Source: Hymenobacter baengnokdamensis
GTDB taxonomy: Bacteria; Bacteroidota; Bacteroidia; Cytophagales; Hymenobacteraceae
Assembly (NCBI RefSeq): GCF_008728635.1
Contig: NZ_CP044285.1
Span: 558,001 to 622,000, forward strand
Reading direction: 5' to 3'
Length of the DNA stretch: 64,000 nucleotides
The translations under genes were made by a program, and so were the position numbers. This document shows positions 8,592 through 18,203 of the stretch, one piece after another; the first letter of the stretch is position 1, and the number at the start of each line of letters is the position of its first letter. The notes under the pieces are model-generated. The model saw only the letters and a program-made list of their open reading frames with translations. It was not told the origin of the DNA and did not search any database.

Positions 8592-8984
8592 TTACTCGCG
8601 AACGAGCAGCGTGGGGCAGGGCGCGGTACGCACTACCATTTCGGCAGTGTTGCCCATTAAAAAGCGGCTGAGGCAGGTTTGCCCGTGTGCTCCGATGACG
8701 ATTAAGTCGGCATGGTAGCGCTGGGCCTCGGCCAGAATGGTGGCGGCCGCCTCGCCATGCGCCAGCTCAGTGCTGACGCGGGCTACGCCGGCGGCCACGG
8801 CCGCCGCCCGATGGGCCGTCAGCGCAGCTTCGGCCTCGATGGTCTGGCCCGCCGGGGCGGGCTCCTGCACGTACAGCAGGCGCAGCTCGGCCCCCGTGCC
8901 CACGGCCAGCGCAGCGGCGTAGGCCACCAGCGCTGCCGAGGCAGCCGAAAAATCGAGCGGGCAGAGAATGGTGGAGAGGGTCAT
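8592..8984 (-). CDS. Universal stress protein (UspA family)
   Basis: 130 residues with one Usp domain. It begins MTLSTILCPLDFSAAS and ends with the nucleotide-binding pattern G-x2-G-x9-G, seen as GAHGQTCLSRFLMGNTAE, followed by the CPTLLVRE strand. Members with this pattern usually bind ATP. It sits between the TolC-type and HlyD-type genes on the same strand and is probably co-transcribed with the efflux system, an unusual place for a usp gene. This suggests that the operon answers to envelope or energy stress. Confidence 0.9.
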   Translation of the reverse strand: MTLSTILCPLDFSAASAALVAYAAALAVGTGAELRLLYVQEPAPAGQTIEAEAALTAHRAAAVAAGVARVSTELAHGEAAATILAEAQRYHADLIVIGAHGQTCLSRFLMGNTAEMVVRTAPCPTLLVRE

Positions 8985-9079
8985 TTCTTTATAAAAATCA
9001 CAGATTAAAAATTATCAATTTAAATAAGTCACTGTAAGTGAGCAGCTCTTGTTTTAAATCTATAATTTTCAACTTTCAC

Positions 9080-10444
9080 TTATTTAGGCCAAATCTGCTC
9101 GCCGGTCGCGCGCTTGAGCTGATACTGACCCAGCGTATAGTTATACATGGCCTGGGCCAGCGCCAGGCGCGACTGCGCCAGCTGGGTTTCGGCATCGAGC
9201 ACGTCGAGGTTCTGGCCCACGCCGTAGCGGTAGCGCCCCTCGGCACGGGTGAGCGCGTCGGTGGCCTGGGCTATCTGCTGCTGGGCGTTGGCATAGCGCG
9301 CCTGGCTAAACTCCATGTTGTTTGCTGCCTGGCGCACATCGGCCCGAATCTGCTCCTGCGTATCGGCCGTGCGGGCCTGGGCACCCCGGATAGTAGCCGC
9401 AGCCTCTACGCGCTGCTTGCGATTGCGGCCCCCGTCGTAGATGGGTACCGACAGTTGCAGCACCGCCGCTTCGTTTAGGCGAATGGTATTGATATCGGGC
9501 AGAATGTAGCCGTTTTTGCCACCTACCTGCACCCCTGCGCCCAGGCTGGGCAGGTTGCTTTTCTCGATGAGCTTAGCTTGTAGGTTAGCGGTATTTTCCG
9601 CATCCTTGGCCAGCTTTACTTCGGGCCGGTTTTCAGCAGCGCGGGTTAGCTCAGCCTCCAGGTTCACTACCTGCGGCTCGTAGGTAAGGCGGCCTTTCAC
9701 CGGGATGTCGGCCTGGCTGGGCCTGTGTAAAAGCCTGGCTAATTGTACCTGCTGATTACGCAGCTGATTTTGCAGGTCAAGCTTGGTATTCTGAGCCTGC
9801 GTAATACGCACGTCAGTAGTTGTCACGTCAAACTTGGTGCTCACACCGGCATCTACCCGCTTCTGCATTTCGTTGCGGTGTGCCACCAGCGAGGCAATCT
9901 GCTGGTCCTGCACCCGAATGCTTTCGCGCATAAAAAGTATATTATAATATACCTGAGCTGCATTAAAAGCCAGGTCGCGCCGGGCCACCGTAATATTATC
10001 CTGTGCCGTTTCAACCTGCGATTCCGACACCCGTACGGTAGCGTCATTCTTGCCGAAATCGAGCAGCAGGTACTGGGCCGTCAGGTGGAAGTCGTAGTTG
10101 TTATTGGGCGCAAACTGCAGGGTTTCCCCATTAAACGGCAGCTTTACCACCGGGTCGATACGCGTGTAGGTAGCAGTGCCCGTTACCTGCGGCAAAAACC
10201 CGGCGCGCGTCTGGCTCAAGCGACTGGTAGCCGCATTAGACAGCTCAGTAAGGTTGGTGATGGAAGGGTTGGCATCGAGTACGGCCTGAACTGTACCGCC
10301 CAGCGTCAGGGAATCGCTGACCAGCCCAATGGGCTGCGCCGCAGCCGGAATACCGGGCTGGTTTTGGGCCAGCGCCGGCTGGGTCAGCAGCCCGCCCAAC
10401 AGCGATAGCCCCGCGAAGCCGGCAAGTTGATATCTAGAAAACAT
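9080..10444 (-). CDS. TolC-family outer-membrane efflux protein
   Basis: 454 residues. A signal peptide ends near TQPALAQN. Two repeated alpha-helical/beta units follow, with long Gln/Ala-rich helices (for example EGRYRYGVGQNLDVLDAETQ in the second), the hallmark of outer-membrane factors. It forms the trimeric exit duct for the adaptor and pump encoded downstream. It is the first gene of the minus-strand efflux operon (tolC, usp, hlyD, mfs). Its upstream region of about 240 bases is shared with the divergent sigma-54 activator and contains a candidate -24/-12 promoter ending about 33 bases before this start. The 95-base gap to the usp gene is AT-rich. Confidence 0.93.
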   Translation of the reverse strand: MFSRYQLAGFAGLSLLGGLLTQPALAQNQPGIPAAAQPIGLVSDSLTLGGTVQAVLDANPSITNLTELSNAATSRLSQTRAGFLPQVTGTATYTRIDPVVKLPFNGETLQFAPNNNYDFHLTAQYLLLDFGKNDATVRVSESQVETAQDNITVARRDLAFNAAQVYYNILFMRESIRVQDQQIASLVAHRNEMQKRVDAGVSTKFDVTTTDVRITQAQNTKLDLQNQLRNQQVQLARLLHRPSQADIPVKGRLTYEPQVVNLEAELTRAAENRPEVKLAKDAENTANLQAKLIEKSNLPSLGAGVQVGGKNGYILPDINTIRLNEAAVLQLSVPIYDGGRNRKQRVEAAATIRGAQARTADTQEQIRADVRQAANNMEFSQARYANAQQQIAQATDALTRAEGRYRYGVGQNLDVLDAETQLAQSRLALAQAMYNYTLGQYQLKRATGEQIWPK

Positions 10445-10477
10445 AAGCCAAGTGGCGTAGTAGTGTGCCGTGGGCTT

Positions 10478-10494
10478 ACCGACTATTGTGCCAA
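10478..10494 (-). promoter_or_regulatory. Candidate sigma-54 (-24/-12) promoter of the efflux operon
   Basis: On the minus strand the sequence is TTGGCAC-AATAG-TCGGT. The -24 half matches the YTGGCAC consensus fully; the -12 half keeps three of five positions of TTGCW. Spacing is right, and a start about 12 bases downstream would leave a leader of roughly 24 bases before the tolC-type ATG at 10444. The divergent gene encodes a sigma-54 activator, which supports the assignment. The weak -12 half keeps it tentative. Confidence 0.4.
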
Positions 10495-10685
10495 TAGAGT
10501 AGAAATTGACATATTTTTCGTAATACGCTGGTTTATAGTAAACTACAAATTACTTTCTTTCTACCTGGCTTCATCCGAACAATAGGCTGAAAATAGGGTT
10601 TCCTTAAATAGCAGGAATTCACCTTTTCTGCATTCAGCTTGGCTTCTTTCTAAAATCTGCCAGCTGCTCCCCAAGCTGCCTAGTT

Positions 10686-12839
10686 ATGCCCCAGTCTAAT
10701 CAGGATGAACCTCTGCTGCTCTACCTCAACGAGGCTATTGCGACCATCCGGGAAAAGGAAGTCCTTTTTCAGATGATTACCAATAAGCTACGGCTTATTT
10801 TCCCTTTCGACCTGATTGGCATCAATGTATTCGACAAAGAATTGCTGAATAAGCGCCTGTTTTTGCGCAAGTACGTGGGTGGCTCCACGCCCGGCCCGCC
10901 GCCGGATGCCACGGCCGGCAATTTTTCACCTATTGCGGGCTCGCCCGTTGAACAGCTCGTGGCCGACCCCCGCCTACGGCATATCAGCCTGGAAGAATAT
11001 GCTGCGCACTACCCAGATTTTGAGCCCTTTAACAAGCTTCGCAGGGAAGGAATATACTACATGACAACGGTGCCGCTGTGGCTTAGTGGCCGGCTCACCG
11101 GGTTTCTTATCCTGTCGGCGGCGCGGCGGCCGGCGCTCACGCCAGCCGACGAGCGCCTGCTCGAAAAAATCGGCTCGCTGGTAGCCGTAGCCGTGGGCAA
11201 CACCCTGGCATTTGAAGAAATAGCGCGGCGTGAGCAGGAACGCAGCATGCAGCTGGCCGTTACCCACGCGCTGCTTAGCATTAAGCAGCGCGAGCCGCTG
11301 TTCCAGGCCATAGCGGAGGCGCTGGGGAAAGTAGTACCTTTTGAATATTTTGGCATCAGGATAAACCGTACCGGCCCAACGAAAAACTTCGAGGCTTTTG
11401 CCGAGTTCTCCCGCGTAGGAGCCGGGCCGCTCGAAGCGCTGGCCATCGACCGTGAGCAGCAGGCTAGCCTGGACCAGCGCGGCGGCAGCTACGAACAGCT
11501 GCACAGCTTATTGCAAACTTCGGGCGTGTACACGGGCGCCGATTTTCACGCGCTGGCCGTGCGCTACCCGCGGCTGCGCTACGTGTATGAGCACTACGGC
11601 ACGCGGGCCATGCTGGTAGCTATGCTGTGGCAGCGCCCCGACAGCCAGGCAGTGCTTACCCTCTCGGCCGCCGACCCGGAAGCTTTTAACGTTGACAACC
11701 AGGCGACCATCCAGGCGTTATTACCGCAGATTGTCTTAGCCCTGGAAAACCTGTTTGCCTTCGAGCAGCTTGAGGAGCTGAAGGCGAAAGTGGAGCAGGA
11801 GCGTACCTATTTAATAGATGAGATAAATACCGACCGGCCCGCCGATGGCCTCATTGGCAATAGCCCGGCCTTGCAGCAGGTGCGCCAGCGCATTGCGCAG
11901 GTGGCTGGCACCGACGCCACTGTGCTTATCACTGGCGAAACCGGCACCGGCAAGGAGGTGGTGGCCCGCGCCCTGCACCAGGCCTCGCCCCGCCACGGCC
12001 GGGCACTGGTGAAAATAAACTGTGCGGCATTGCCAACGCAACTTATTGAAAGTGAGTTGTTTGGCCATGAAAAAGGCGCTTATACCGGAGCCGTTGAACG
12101 GCGCATTGGCAAGTTTGAGCTGGCCGATGGCGGCACCATTTTCCTGGATGAAGTGGGCGAGCTGCCTCTCGACCTGCAAGCCAAGCTGCTGCGCGTACTT
12201 CAGGAAAAGGAATTTGAGCGCCTGGGCAGCAACCGGGTGCTGCAAACCGACGCCCGCGTGCTGGCCGCCACCAACCGCGTGCTCGAAGACGAAGTGCGCG
12301 CCGGCCGCTTCCGCGCCGACCTCTATTATCGGCTAAACGTATTTCCGATTCATCTGCAGCCCCTGCGCGAGCGGCCACAGGATATCGGCCCTTTGGTGCA
12401 GCATTACCTGGCTAATCTTAGCAAGCGGCTGGCCCGCCCGCCGCGGCCCATTCGCCCCGCCGACATGGCCGCGCTCCAAGCCTATCCCTGGCCCGGCAAT
12501 ATCCGCGAGCTGGAGCACGTGCTCGAGCAGGCTATTATTGTGAGCCAGGGCCAGTGGCTGGAGTTTGGCGGCTTTGCCTCGGGGCCTGCGCTGCTGGCTC
12601 TGCCGCCCGGCCCGGCTACTTACGAAGCCCCTGCCGCTGCACTGACTACCAATCAATCGGATGCCCCTATCAAGACGCTGCGCGACCAGGAGCGCGACCA
12701 TATCCTGACGGCGCTGCACCGCACCGAAGGCCGGGTAAGCGGCCCTAACGGGGCGGCTTTGCTGCTGGATATTAACCCCAAAACCCTGGAGGCCCGCATG
12801 AAAAAGCTGGGTATCCGGCGCATGGTTGGTATTGGGTAG
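10686..12839 (+). CDS. FhlA-like sigma-54-dependent activator with tandem GAF domains
   Basis: 717 residues: two GAF-type sensory domains (about 1-175 and 185-365), a short helical linker, a sigma-54 AAA+ domain (about 390-620) and a C-terminal Fis-type HTH (about 675-717, ending [17 protein letters not shown]). Walker A is GETGTGKE (about 417-424) and the arginine-finger region includes [15 protein letters not shown]. The sigma-54 contact loop is GAYTGA (about 464-469), a Phe-to-Tyr variant of GAFTGA known from functional activators. There is no receiver domain, so a small ligand or redox state probably controls it through the GAF domains. Divergence from the efflux operon suggests it activates that operon. 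Confidence 0.9.
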   Translation: MPQSNQDEPLLLYLNEAIATIREKEVLFQMITNKLRLIFPFDLIGINVFDKELLNKRLFLRKYVGGSTPGPPPDATAGNFSPIAGSPVEQLVADPRLRHISLEEYAAHYPDFEPFNKLRREGIYYMTTVPLWLSGRLTGFLILSAARRPALTPADERLLEKIGSLVAVAVGNTLAFEEIARREQERSMQLAVTHALLSIKQREPLFQAIAEALGKVVPFEYFGIRINRTGPTKNFEAFAEFSRVGAGPLEALAIDREQQASLDQRGGSYEQLHSLLQTSGVYTGADFHALAVRYPRLRYVYEHYGTRAMLVAMLWQRPDSQAVLTLSAADPEAFNVDNQATIQALLPQIVLALENLFAFEQLEELKAKVEQERTYLIDEINTDRPADGLIGNSPALQQVRQRIAQVAGTDATVLITGETGTGKEVVARALHQASPRHGRALVKINCAALPTQLIESELFGHEKGAYTGAVERRIGKFELADGGTIFLDEVGELPLDLQAKLLRVLQEKEFERLGSNRVLQTDARVLAATNRVLEDEVRAGRFRADLYYRLNVFPIHLQPLRERPQDIGPLVQHYLANLSKRLARPPRPIRPADMAALQAYPWPGNIRELEHVLEQAIIVSQGQWLEFGGFASGPALLALPPGPATYEAPAAALTTNQSDAPIKTLRDQERDHILTALHRTEGRVSGPNGAALLLDINPKTLEARMKKLGIRRMVGIG

Positions 12840-12894
12840 CGGGCAGACGTTAATTTGCCGCTGCTATATAGTACTTAGCACCAACAACGCAACT

Positions 12895-13596
12895 ATGCTT
12901 TCACGGCTTACTCTTTATTTAGCTACGGCTTCGCTGCTGAGCCTGGCGAGCCAGGCGCGGGCGCAGGCAGCGGAGGCCCGCAACCTGGCCACCGATACAT
13001 TGCAGCCGGCTAATGCCAAATACCATTTTCCGGTGAGCCGGCTGGGCACGGCGGGTGGCAAGCAGCTTTATGTATTCATTACCAGCGTAAGTGAGCGCGG
13101 CAATGGCCTGGAGTTTACCTGGCGCAATCCGCTGGTGCTGCCCCGGCCCAAGCCGGTGTTCATTACCAGCGAGCAGCTGCAATGGGTGGAGCTTAGCGGC
13201 AAGTACTACGAGCCCGTGCGCCTACCCGGCGAAAGCGCCCACGGGCTGGCCCTGCGCCTGCTGGCGGGCCCGCGCGTGGAGGTATTTGATGTCGCAACGC
13301 CCAAGAAAGGCGTGCCGATTCCGCTGCCGGTGCCGGGTGCCGTACTGGTGCCGGTCGTTTGGACCGGTGCTTTCGGCGACAAGTACAACCACGCCTGGTA
13401 CCTGCGCCGCCCCGGTGCCAAAACCATGACGGCCGTGCCGGAAGGCAAAAAGTTTGCGCCCTTCCTGGCCGACTACCTCGCCGATTCTCCCGAAGTGGCG
13501 GCCGCCATTCGGGCCGGAGCCGAAGGACACCGCTACGCCAATGTGCCCCAGCTGCTCGACGCCTACAACCACTCTGCCCAAGAAGCCGGCCACTAG
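12895..13596 (+). CDS. Secreted protein of unknown function
   Basis: 233 residues from ATG at 12895. A signal peptide (SRLTLYLATASLLSLASQARA) precedes a mature part with no domain I recognise. The body alternates short hydrophobic strands and contains KQLYVFITSV, WVELSGKYYEPVRLPG, VPVVWTGAFGDKYNHAWYLR and an Ala-rich C-terminus, so it is probably a beta-rich periplasmic protein. It starts 55 bases after the sigma-54 activator gene on the same strand and may be co-transcribed. It is convergent with the XRE regulator, with four bases between the stops. Confidence 0.6.
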   Translation: MLSRLTLYLATASLLSLASQARAQAAEARNLATDTLQPANAKYHFPVSRLGTAGGKQLYVFITSVSERGNGLEFTWRNPLVLPRPKPVFITSEQLQWVELSGKYYEPVRLPGESAHGLALRLLAGPRVEVFDVATPKKGVPIPLPVPGAVLVPVVWTGAFGDKYNHAWYLRRPGAKTMTAVPEGKKFAPFLADYLADSPEVAAAIRAGAEGHRYANVPQLLDAYNHSAQEAGH

Positions 13597-13600
13597 AGCC

Positions 13601-15103
13601 TCACCCGGCCACCAGCGCCGCTACGGCGTCCTCAAATGCGGTGCGCTCGGCGGCATACTGCACCTGCACCGGCGGGGCGGCGCGCAACTCACAATCCGCC
13701 AGCGGACAGCGCTCGCAGGTTTCGTTCACGAGCTTAACCGGCAGCCGCGGGTCGGCCAGAAACCGGAGCTGCCGGCGCAGGTTGTCGTCGCAGCGCAGGC
13801 CCACGGTTACACTCATGGCCGGCGCCTCAGCCGCTCCTACGCGGGCCAGCGTAAAGCACAGGTACTCATCATCGGTACCCAGGTACTGCGAGCGCTGCGC
13901 ATCGGGCAGCACGCGCAGCGGCGCGCCGGGCCCGGTTGGCGTGGCAGCCCGGCCTTCTGCAATCAGCCGCAGGCTTACCCAGCGGCGGCAATAGTGCTCA
14001 TTTAGCTCATTGCCGTGCGGATTGTGCAGGCGCGAGAGGTGCAGCTCCTTGGTCAGCACGTAGGTAGCGCCGGCCCGCGGCTGGTCAAATCGCAGAAAAA
14101 ACAGGCTGGTGAGTCCAAAGTGCCGGGGCAGCAGCGTAGCCAGGCGCTGCATCAGCATTTCCGGGCTTACATCGTAGCGCGTTAGCAGGGCCAGCAGGCG
14201 CTCGGGCTGCCACGTTTCGGCGCTGAAAAGTACTTGCAGGTCGCGCACCATACTCTCCTCCTCCATCAGCAGCGCGCTGGCAAAGTAGGACGCCCGAAAA
14301 TTATTGAGCACTTCCTCAAACGAGCGTATTTCGAGCGTGTTGGGGCTGGCGTAGTGCCGCTCTTTCAGCTTGAGGTAATTGAAGCCCACCTCACGCCCCA
14401 GAATGAAGGCCTGCTGGCCCCGGCTCAGGCTGGGGTGTAGCAGCAGGGTGCGGGTTTTGGGCTGTAGCACCGAGCGCAGGCGGCCGGCCGCCGCCACGGG
14501 GTAGTGCGCCAGGGTGGTGCGGTCGAGCGTGTAGCCATACTCCTGCGTCAGCACCGCTTCGAGCTGGGCCACGCCGAAGGGCAGCTCGGTAGCCAGCTGC
14601 CGGCTGGCCACAAAGGCCCGCGCATCCTGCTCCAGGTCTTCGAAGTAGTTGTCGTGCATTTCCTGGTACGAGCGGAGCGCGGCCACAAAAAAATGCTCCT
14701 GCCGCATCTCGTAGTTGCGCGCAATCTCGAAGATGGTGCTGGTAAAAGCATTCATCTTGGCCGGCGCATTGGCAATGAGGTCGATGAGCCGCGCCGGCTC
14801 CAGCCCGAACATAGCCAATGGAAACTCCTGGAGCAGCCTGGAGCTTAGCAGGTCGGCCACCGGCTCCAGCCGGCGTGGCAGCTCAGCTGACGTGAGCTGG
14901 TCGTAGCGTACTCCCAAGAACTTGCTCAGGCTTACTATTTTATCTTCCTTAGGATATTTTTTACCTTTCTCAATCTCATTGAGGTAGCTAATCGACATGT
15001 CGCAGCCCCGCGCCAGCTCGGCCGGCGACAGGCCCCGCTCCTGCCGCAGCTCGCGCAGCTTTAAACCAAAAATAAGCCGGACAATCTGGCCGTGGCTAAG
15101 CAT
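13601..15103 (-). CDS. XRE-family regulator with IrrE-like domain (RamB/PrpR-like architecture)
   Basis: 500 residues. An N-terminal XRE HTH (about 10-65, LKLRELRQERGLSPAELARG) is followed by a helical middle and an IrrE/ImmA-like domain, then a long C-terminal domain. The order matches regulators of short-chain fatty acid and glyoxylate metabolism such as RamB and PrpR. The metalloprotease HExxH is degenerate: the equivalent site reads REVGF (237-241), keeping only Glu. The tail has Cys463, Cys466 and Cys471 (CERCPLADC), with other Cys nearby, which could bind a metal or Fe-S cluster as reported for PrpR. No catabolic gene is adjacent; an IS element lies upstream. Confidence 0.82.
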   Translation of the reverse strand: MLSHGQIVRLIFGLKLRELRQERGLSPAELARGCDMSISYLNEIEKGKKYPKEDKIVSLSKFLGVRYDQLTSAELPRRLEPVADLLSSRLLQEFPLAMFGLEPARLIDLIANAPAKMNAFTSTIFEIARNYEMRQEHFFVAALRSYQEMHDNYFEDLEQDARAFVASRQLATELPFGVAQLEAVLTQEYGYTLDRTTLAHYPVAAAGRLRSVLQPKTRTLLLHPSLSRGQQAFILGREVGFNYLKLKERHYASPNTLEIRSFEEVLNNFRASYFASALLMEEESMVRDLQVLFSAETWQPERLLALLTRYDVSPEMLMQRLATLLPRHFGLTSLFFLRFDQPRAGATYVLTKELHLSRLHNPHGNELNEHYCRRWVSLRLIAEGRAATPTGPGAPLRVLPDAQRSQYLGTDDEYLCFTLARVGAAEAPAMSVTVGLRCDDNLRRQLRFLADPRLPVKLVNETCERCPLADCELRAAPPVQVQYAAERTAFEDAVAALVAG

Positions 15104-15237
15104 ATCTTATTTTTACTATATAAAAAATACTGTGTACCAGCCTGCCGTTTGGCATGGCCCGCGTCCTGGTAAAAGCGGCTTCTCTTTCCTTGCTGATAAA
15201 AAAGCCTGCTCTACTCTCCAAATGCGATTTCTTGCGG

Positions 15238-15266
15238 CTGCAAAGCTACCAAAAGACTGTAAAGCT
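15238..15266. promoter_or_regulatory. Direct repeat, possible operator upstream of the XRE regulator
   Basis: CTGCAAAGCT (15238-15247) and CTGTAAAGCT (15257-15266) are separated by 19 bp start to start and differ at one base. RamB-type regulators bind short AAAG/TTTGC-containing sites, so autoregulation is possible. The rest of the 282-base region between the regulator and the IS shows no gene. Confidence 0.25.
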
Positions 15267-15386
15267 TATTTTTAGCGCAGCTAGTGCCGGCGTACCGGCT
15301 ACAACATCAGCTTTGCCCGGCCTTGCGCTTGAGCCATTGCTGGTTTTTGGCATAAGGTCTGTTGCTACCCGGCCCAAATCCACCTA

Positions 15387-15409
15387 GAGCAAACTTCAGG
15401 TTTGTGTAC
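15387..15409 (+). repeat. Left terminal inverted repeat of the IS630-type element
   Basis: Begins GAGCAAACTTCAGG directly after a TA dinucleotide. Matches the reverse complement of 16374-16396 at 20 of 23 positions; mismatches are at positions 6, 8 and 17. Confidence 0.9.
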
Positions 15410-15432
15410 AGGCTATAACGTACATTCCGTTC

Positions 15433-16382
15433 ATGAAAGCTTATTCTACTGACTTGCGCGAACGCGTGGCGGCCGCTTGCCAGCAAGGTAGCCGCACGAT
15501 TGGCGAAGTGGCCGCGCAGTTCAGCGTGTCGGATTCGTTTGTGCGCAAGTTGCGCCGACGCCAGCGCACGAGCGGTTCCGTGGCTGCTTTGCCGCAACGC
15601 AGTGGGCCAGCGCCGTTTCTGAACGCGGCGGCCCAAGCGCAGCTGGCGGCCTGTTTGCGCCAGGAGCCCGATGCCACGTTGGCGGAATTGTGTATTTGGC
15701 TGGCCGCCATCGGCGGTCCGGCAGTGAGCCAGACCACACTCTGGCGGGCGGTGCAGGCACTGGATTGGCGGCGAAAAAAAAGAGCGTCCATGCCGCCGAA
15801 CGCGACACGCAACGGGTGAAGGAGCTGCGCCGAGCTTTTGTAGAGGCGCTGCAAGCCGAGGATTTTACCTGTTTTAAGTTCGTGGACGAGACCAGCACTA
15901 ACCTGACGTATTGCCGCCGCTACGCCCGGGCCGAAGGCGGGCAGCGCGCCCGCCAGGCCACGCCCCTGCACGGCGGGCCCAACGTGACGCTGGTGGCGGC
16001 GCTGACGCCGAACGGGTTGCAAGCGGTCATGACCCTGAGCGGGGCCGTCAACGGGGACGTGTTTGCCGCCTACCTCGACCAGGTGCTCGGCCCCACGTTG
16101 CGGCCCGGCGACGTGGTCGTGCTCGACAACCTGCCGGCCCACAAAGTGGCCGGGCTGACCGAGCTCGTCGAAGCCCGCGGGGCCCGCCTGCTGTATTTGC
16201 CGCCCTACTCGCCCGATTTCAATCCCATCGAACTCGCCTTCAGCAAGCTCAAAACCTGGCTGCGCACCGCCCAGGCCCGCACCCGCGAGGCCCTGGAAAG
16301 CGTCATTCACGACGCCACCAATTGGATAACTGAGCTCGACGCGAAAAACTGGTTTGACCACTGTGGTTATCATGTACACTAA
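15433..16382 (+). CDS. IS630-family transposase, two frames joined by a likely -1 frameshift
   Basis: The first frame (15433-15819) encodes an N-terminal HTH of Tc1/IS630 type (MKAYSTDLRERVAAACQQGS, IGEVAAQFSVSDSFVRKL). The second frame, open from 15690 to 16382, encodes the DDE catalytic core: FVDETST (first Asp), VVLDNLPAHK (second Asp) and YSPDFNPIELAFSKLK (Glu). The frames overlap at an eight-A run near 15774-15781, and a -1 slip there joins WRRKK directly to SVHAAERD. This is the common way IS630-like elements make one product of about 316 residues. Sequence error or decay is less likely, because both frames are otherwise intact and the ends are well kept. Confidence 0.88.
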
Positions 16383-16396
16383 CCTGAAATCTGCTC
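16374..16396 (-). repeat. Right terminal inverted repeat of the IS630-type element
   Basis: Reverse complement of the left end with three mismatches in 23, followed by TA at 16397-16398. It contains the transposase stop codon (16380-16382). Confidence 0.9.
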
Positions 16397-16552
16397 TAAG
16401 TAAGTGTTTGGAAAGCCTCTTTCGTTTCGGGAGAGGCTTTTTATATAGCAAAAATCTACTACTAATGCCGGGCATCTTCCCTGGCCTTGTGCAACCTTTT
16501 TAGCTTTTTGAGCCTTATTCTTGCACATTATTTTAGCAAGAATCCGGGACAA

Positions 16553-17953
16553 ATGGCGAAGGCAAGAACCGTTTATTTCTGTCAGAGCTGCGGGGCGCAG
16601 TCGGCCAAGTGGATAGGGCGTTGCCCTTCGTGCGGCGAGTGGAACACCTACGTTGAAGAAGTTATTCAGAAGGAAACCGTGGCCACCACTACCGGCCAGT
16701 GGAAGCCCGCCAGCACCGTGCCCGGCGGCAACCTCAACAAAGCAGCCAGGTCGCGCCCCCTGGCTGATATTCAGCACGAAGAAGAGCCGCGCATTCTCAC
16801 GCCCGACGGCGAGCTGAACCGCGTGCTGGGTGGTGGCCTCGTGCCGGGCTCCATTGTGCTCATTGGCGGCGAGCCAGGCATTGGCAAAAGTACGCTTATG
16901 CTTCAGATTGCCCTGATGATGAAGCAGCTACGTATTCTGTACGTGAGCGGCGAAGAAAGCGAGGCCCAGATAAAGATGCGGGCCGAGCGCCTGGCCGACG
17001 GCCAACACGCCAATTGCTACATATTAACTGAAACCAATACGCAGAATATTTTCCGGCAGGTAGACCAGGTGCAGCCCAACCTGCTCGTCATCGACTCTAT
17101 CCAGACCATGCATTCGACGCTCGTGGAGAGCGGCGCGGGCTCGGTGAGCCAGGTGCGCGAGTGCACGGCCGAGTTTCTGAAATACGCCAAGGAAACCGGC
17201 GTGCCGGTGCTGCTCATCGGGCACATTACCAAGGATGGCAGCATTGCGGGCCCCAAGATTTTGGAGCACATGGTCGATACCGTGCTGCAGTTTGAGGGCG
17301 ACCGGCACCTGAGCTACCGCATTTTGCGCACCACCAAAAACCGCTTTGGCAGCACTTCGGAGCTAGGCATTTACGAGATGCAGGGCACCGGCCTGCGGCA
17401 GGTGTCGAACCCGTCTGAGATTCTGCTTTCGCAACGCGCCGAAAGCCTGAGCGGCATGGCTATCGGGGCTACGCTGGAGGGCAACCGCCCGCTGCTGGTA
17501 GAAGTGCAGGCGCTCGTGACACCTGCCACCTACGGCACGCCCCAGCGTAGCAGCACGGGCTTCGACAGCAAGCGTCTGCAAATGCTGCTGGCCGTGCTCG
17601 AAAAACGCGCCGGCCTGCGCCTCGGCCAGCACGACGTGTTTCTGAACATCGCCGGTGGCCTGCGCCTCGACGACCCGGCGCTCGATGCGGCCGTGTGCGC
17701 CGCCGTGGTGTCATCGCTCAACGACCTGCCCATTCCCGGCGATGTGTGCCTGGCCGCCGAAGTTGGTCTCAGCGGGGAGATGCGCGCCGTGCCCCGCCTC
17801 GACCAGCGCCTGGCCGAAGCCGAGAAGCTGGGCTTCCGCGAAATGTACGTGTCGCAGTTCAACGGCAAGAACCTGGCCGACCAGGACCGCGCGGGTCTGC
17901 GCATTCAGGCAGTGAGCCGGCTCGATGAAGTGCTGCAAGGCCTGTTTGGGTAA
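16553..17953 (+). CDS. radA: DNA repair protein RadA
   Basis: 466 residues from ATG at 16553. A four-Cys zinc finger opens the protein (Cys10, Cys13, Cys24, Cys27). A RecA-like ATPase follows, with Walker A GGEPGIGKST (105-114) and the RadA-specific TTKNRFGSTSELG motif, then a Lon-protease-like C-terminal domain (GIFLN-type stretch HDVFLNIAGGLRLDDPALD). RadA drives branch migration and processes recombination intermediates. A frame extension to 16487 lacks family features. The start lies about 155 bases from the right end of the IS. TATTCTTG near 16516-16523 resembles a -7 element, and the IS does not interrupt it. Confidence 0.96.
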   Translation: MAKARTVYFCQSCGAQSAKWIGRCPSCGEWNTYVEEVIQKETVATTTGQWKPASTVPGGNLNKAARSRPLADIQHEEEPRILTPDGELNRVLGGGLVPGSIVLIGGEPGIGKSTLMLQIALMMKQLRILYVSGEESEAQIKMRAERLADGQHANCYILTETNTQNIFRQVDQVQPNLLVIDSIQTMHSTLVESGAGSVSQVRECTAEFLKYAKETGVPVLLIGHITKDGSIAGPKILEHMVDTVLQFEGDRHLSYRILRTTKNRFGSTSELGIYEMQGTGLRQVSNPSEILLSQRAESLSGMAIGATLEGNRPLLVEVQALVTPATYGTPQRSSTGFDSKRLQMLLAVLEKRAGLRLGQHDVFLNIAGGLRLDDPALDAAVCAAVVSSLNDLPIPGDVCLAAEVGLSGEMRAVPRLDQRLAEAEKLGFREMYVSQFNGKNLADQDRAGLRIQAVSRLDEVLQGLFG

Positions 17954-18203
17954 GCTAACTCAGCCAACGTTCACCTGACAAGCCAGCAAACCAATATAGG
18001 ATTCGCCCTCGAACAGCAGTGGGTAAGGCCATAATTTTCAGGAGTATTTTTTTTTACGGGGCTCGGTGTAAGATGAGCGCCAAACGTGTCTTATCTTCGA
18101 AGTCACAATTGACTTTTACCGCGAAAACAAAGTAGGTACTCAACTTCTATACTACCTGCTGGCTTGGCAAAACCACGCCTTTCGATACCCCGTTCGACTT
18201 TAT

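Larger units (their letters stand above)
15387..16396 (+). mobile_element. Complete IS630-type insertion sequence, 1010 bp
   Basis: The ends are inverted repeats of 23 bp (15387-15409 and 16374-16396) identical at 20 positions, starting GAGCA. Each end is flanked by TA (15385-15386 and 16397-16398), the target duplication expected of IS630/Tc1-type transposition. A two-frame DDE transposase fills the inside. The stop codon of the transposase lies within the right repeat. The element sits in the intergenic region between the XRE regulator and radA and breaks no visible gene. Confidence 0.93.

Noticed and set aside
15433..16382. Transposase as a pseudogene because of the frame break
   Set aside because: The break lies at an eight-A slippery run with the frames overlapping, and the terminal repeats and target site are intact.
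15441..16475. 344-codon minus-strand frame across the IS
   Set aside because: Antisense to the transposase; no domain; the plus-strand DDE motifs are complete.
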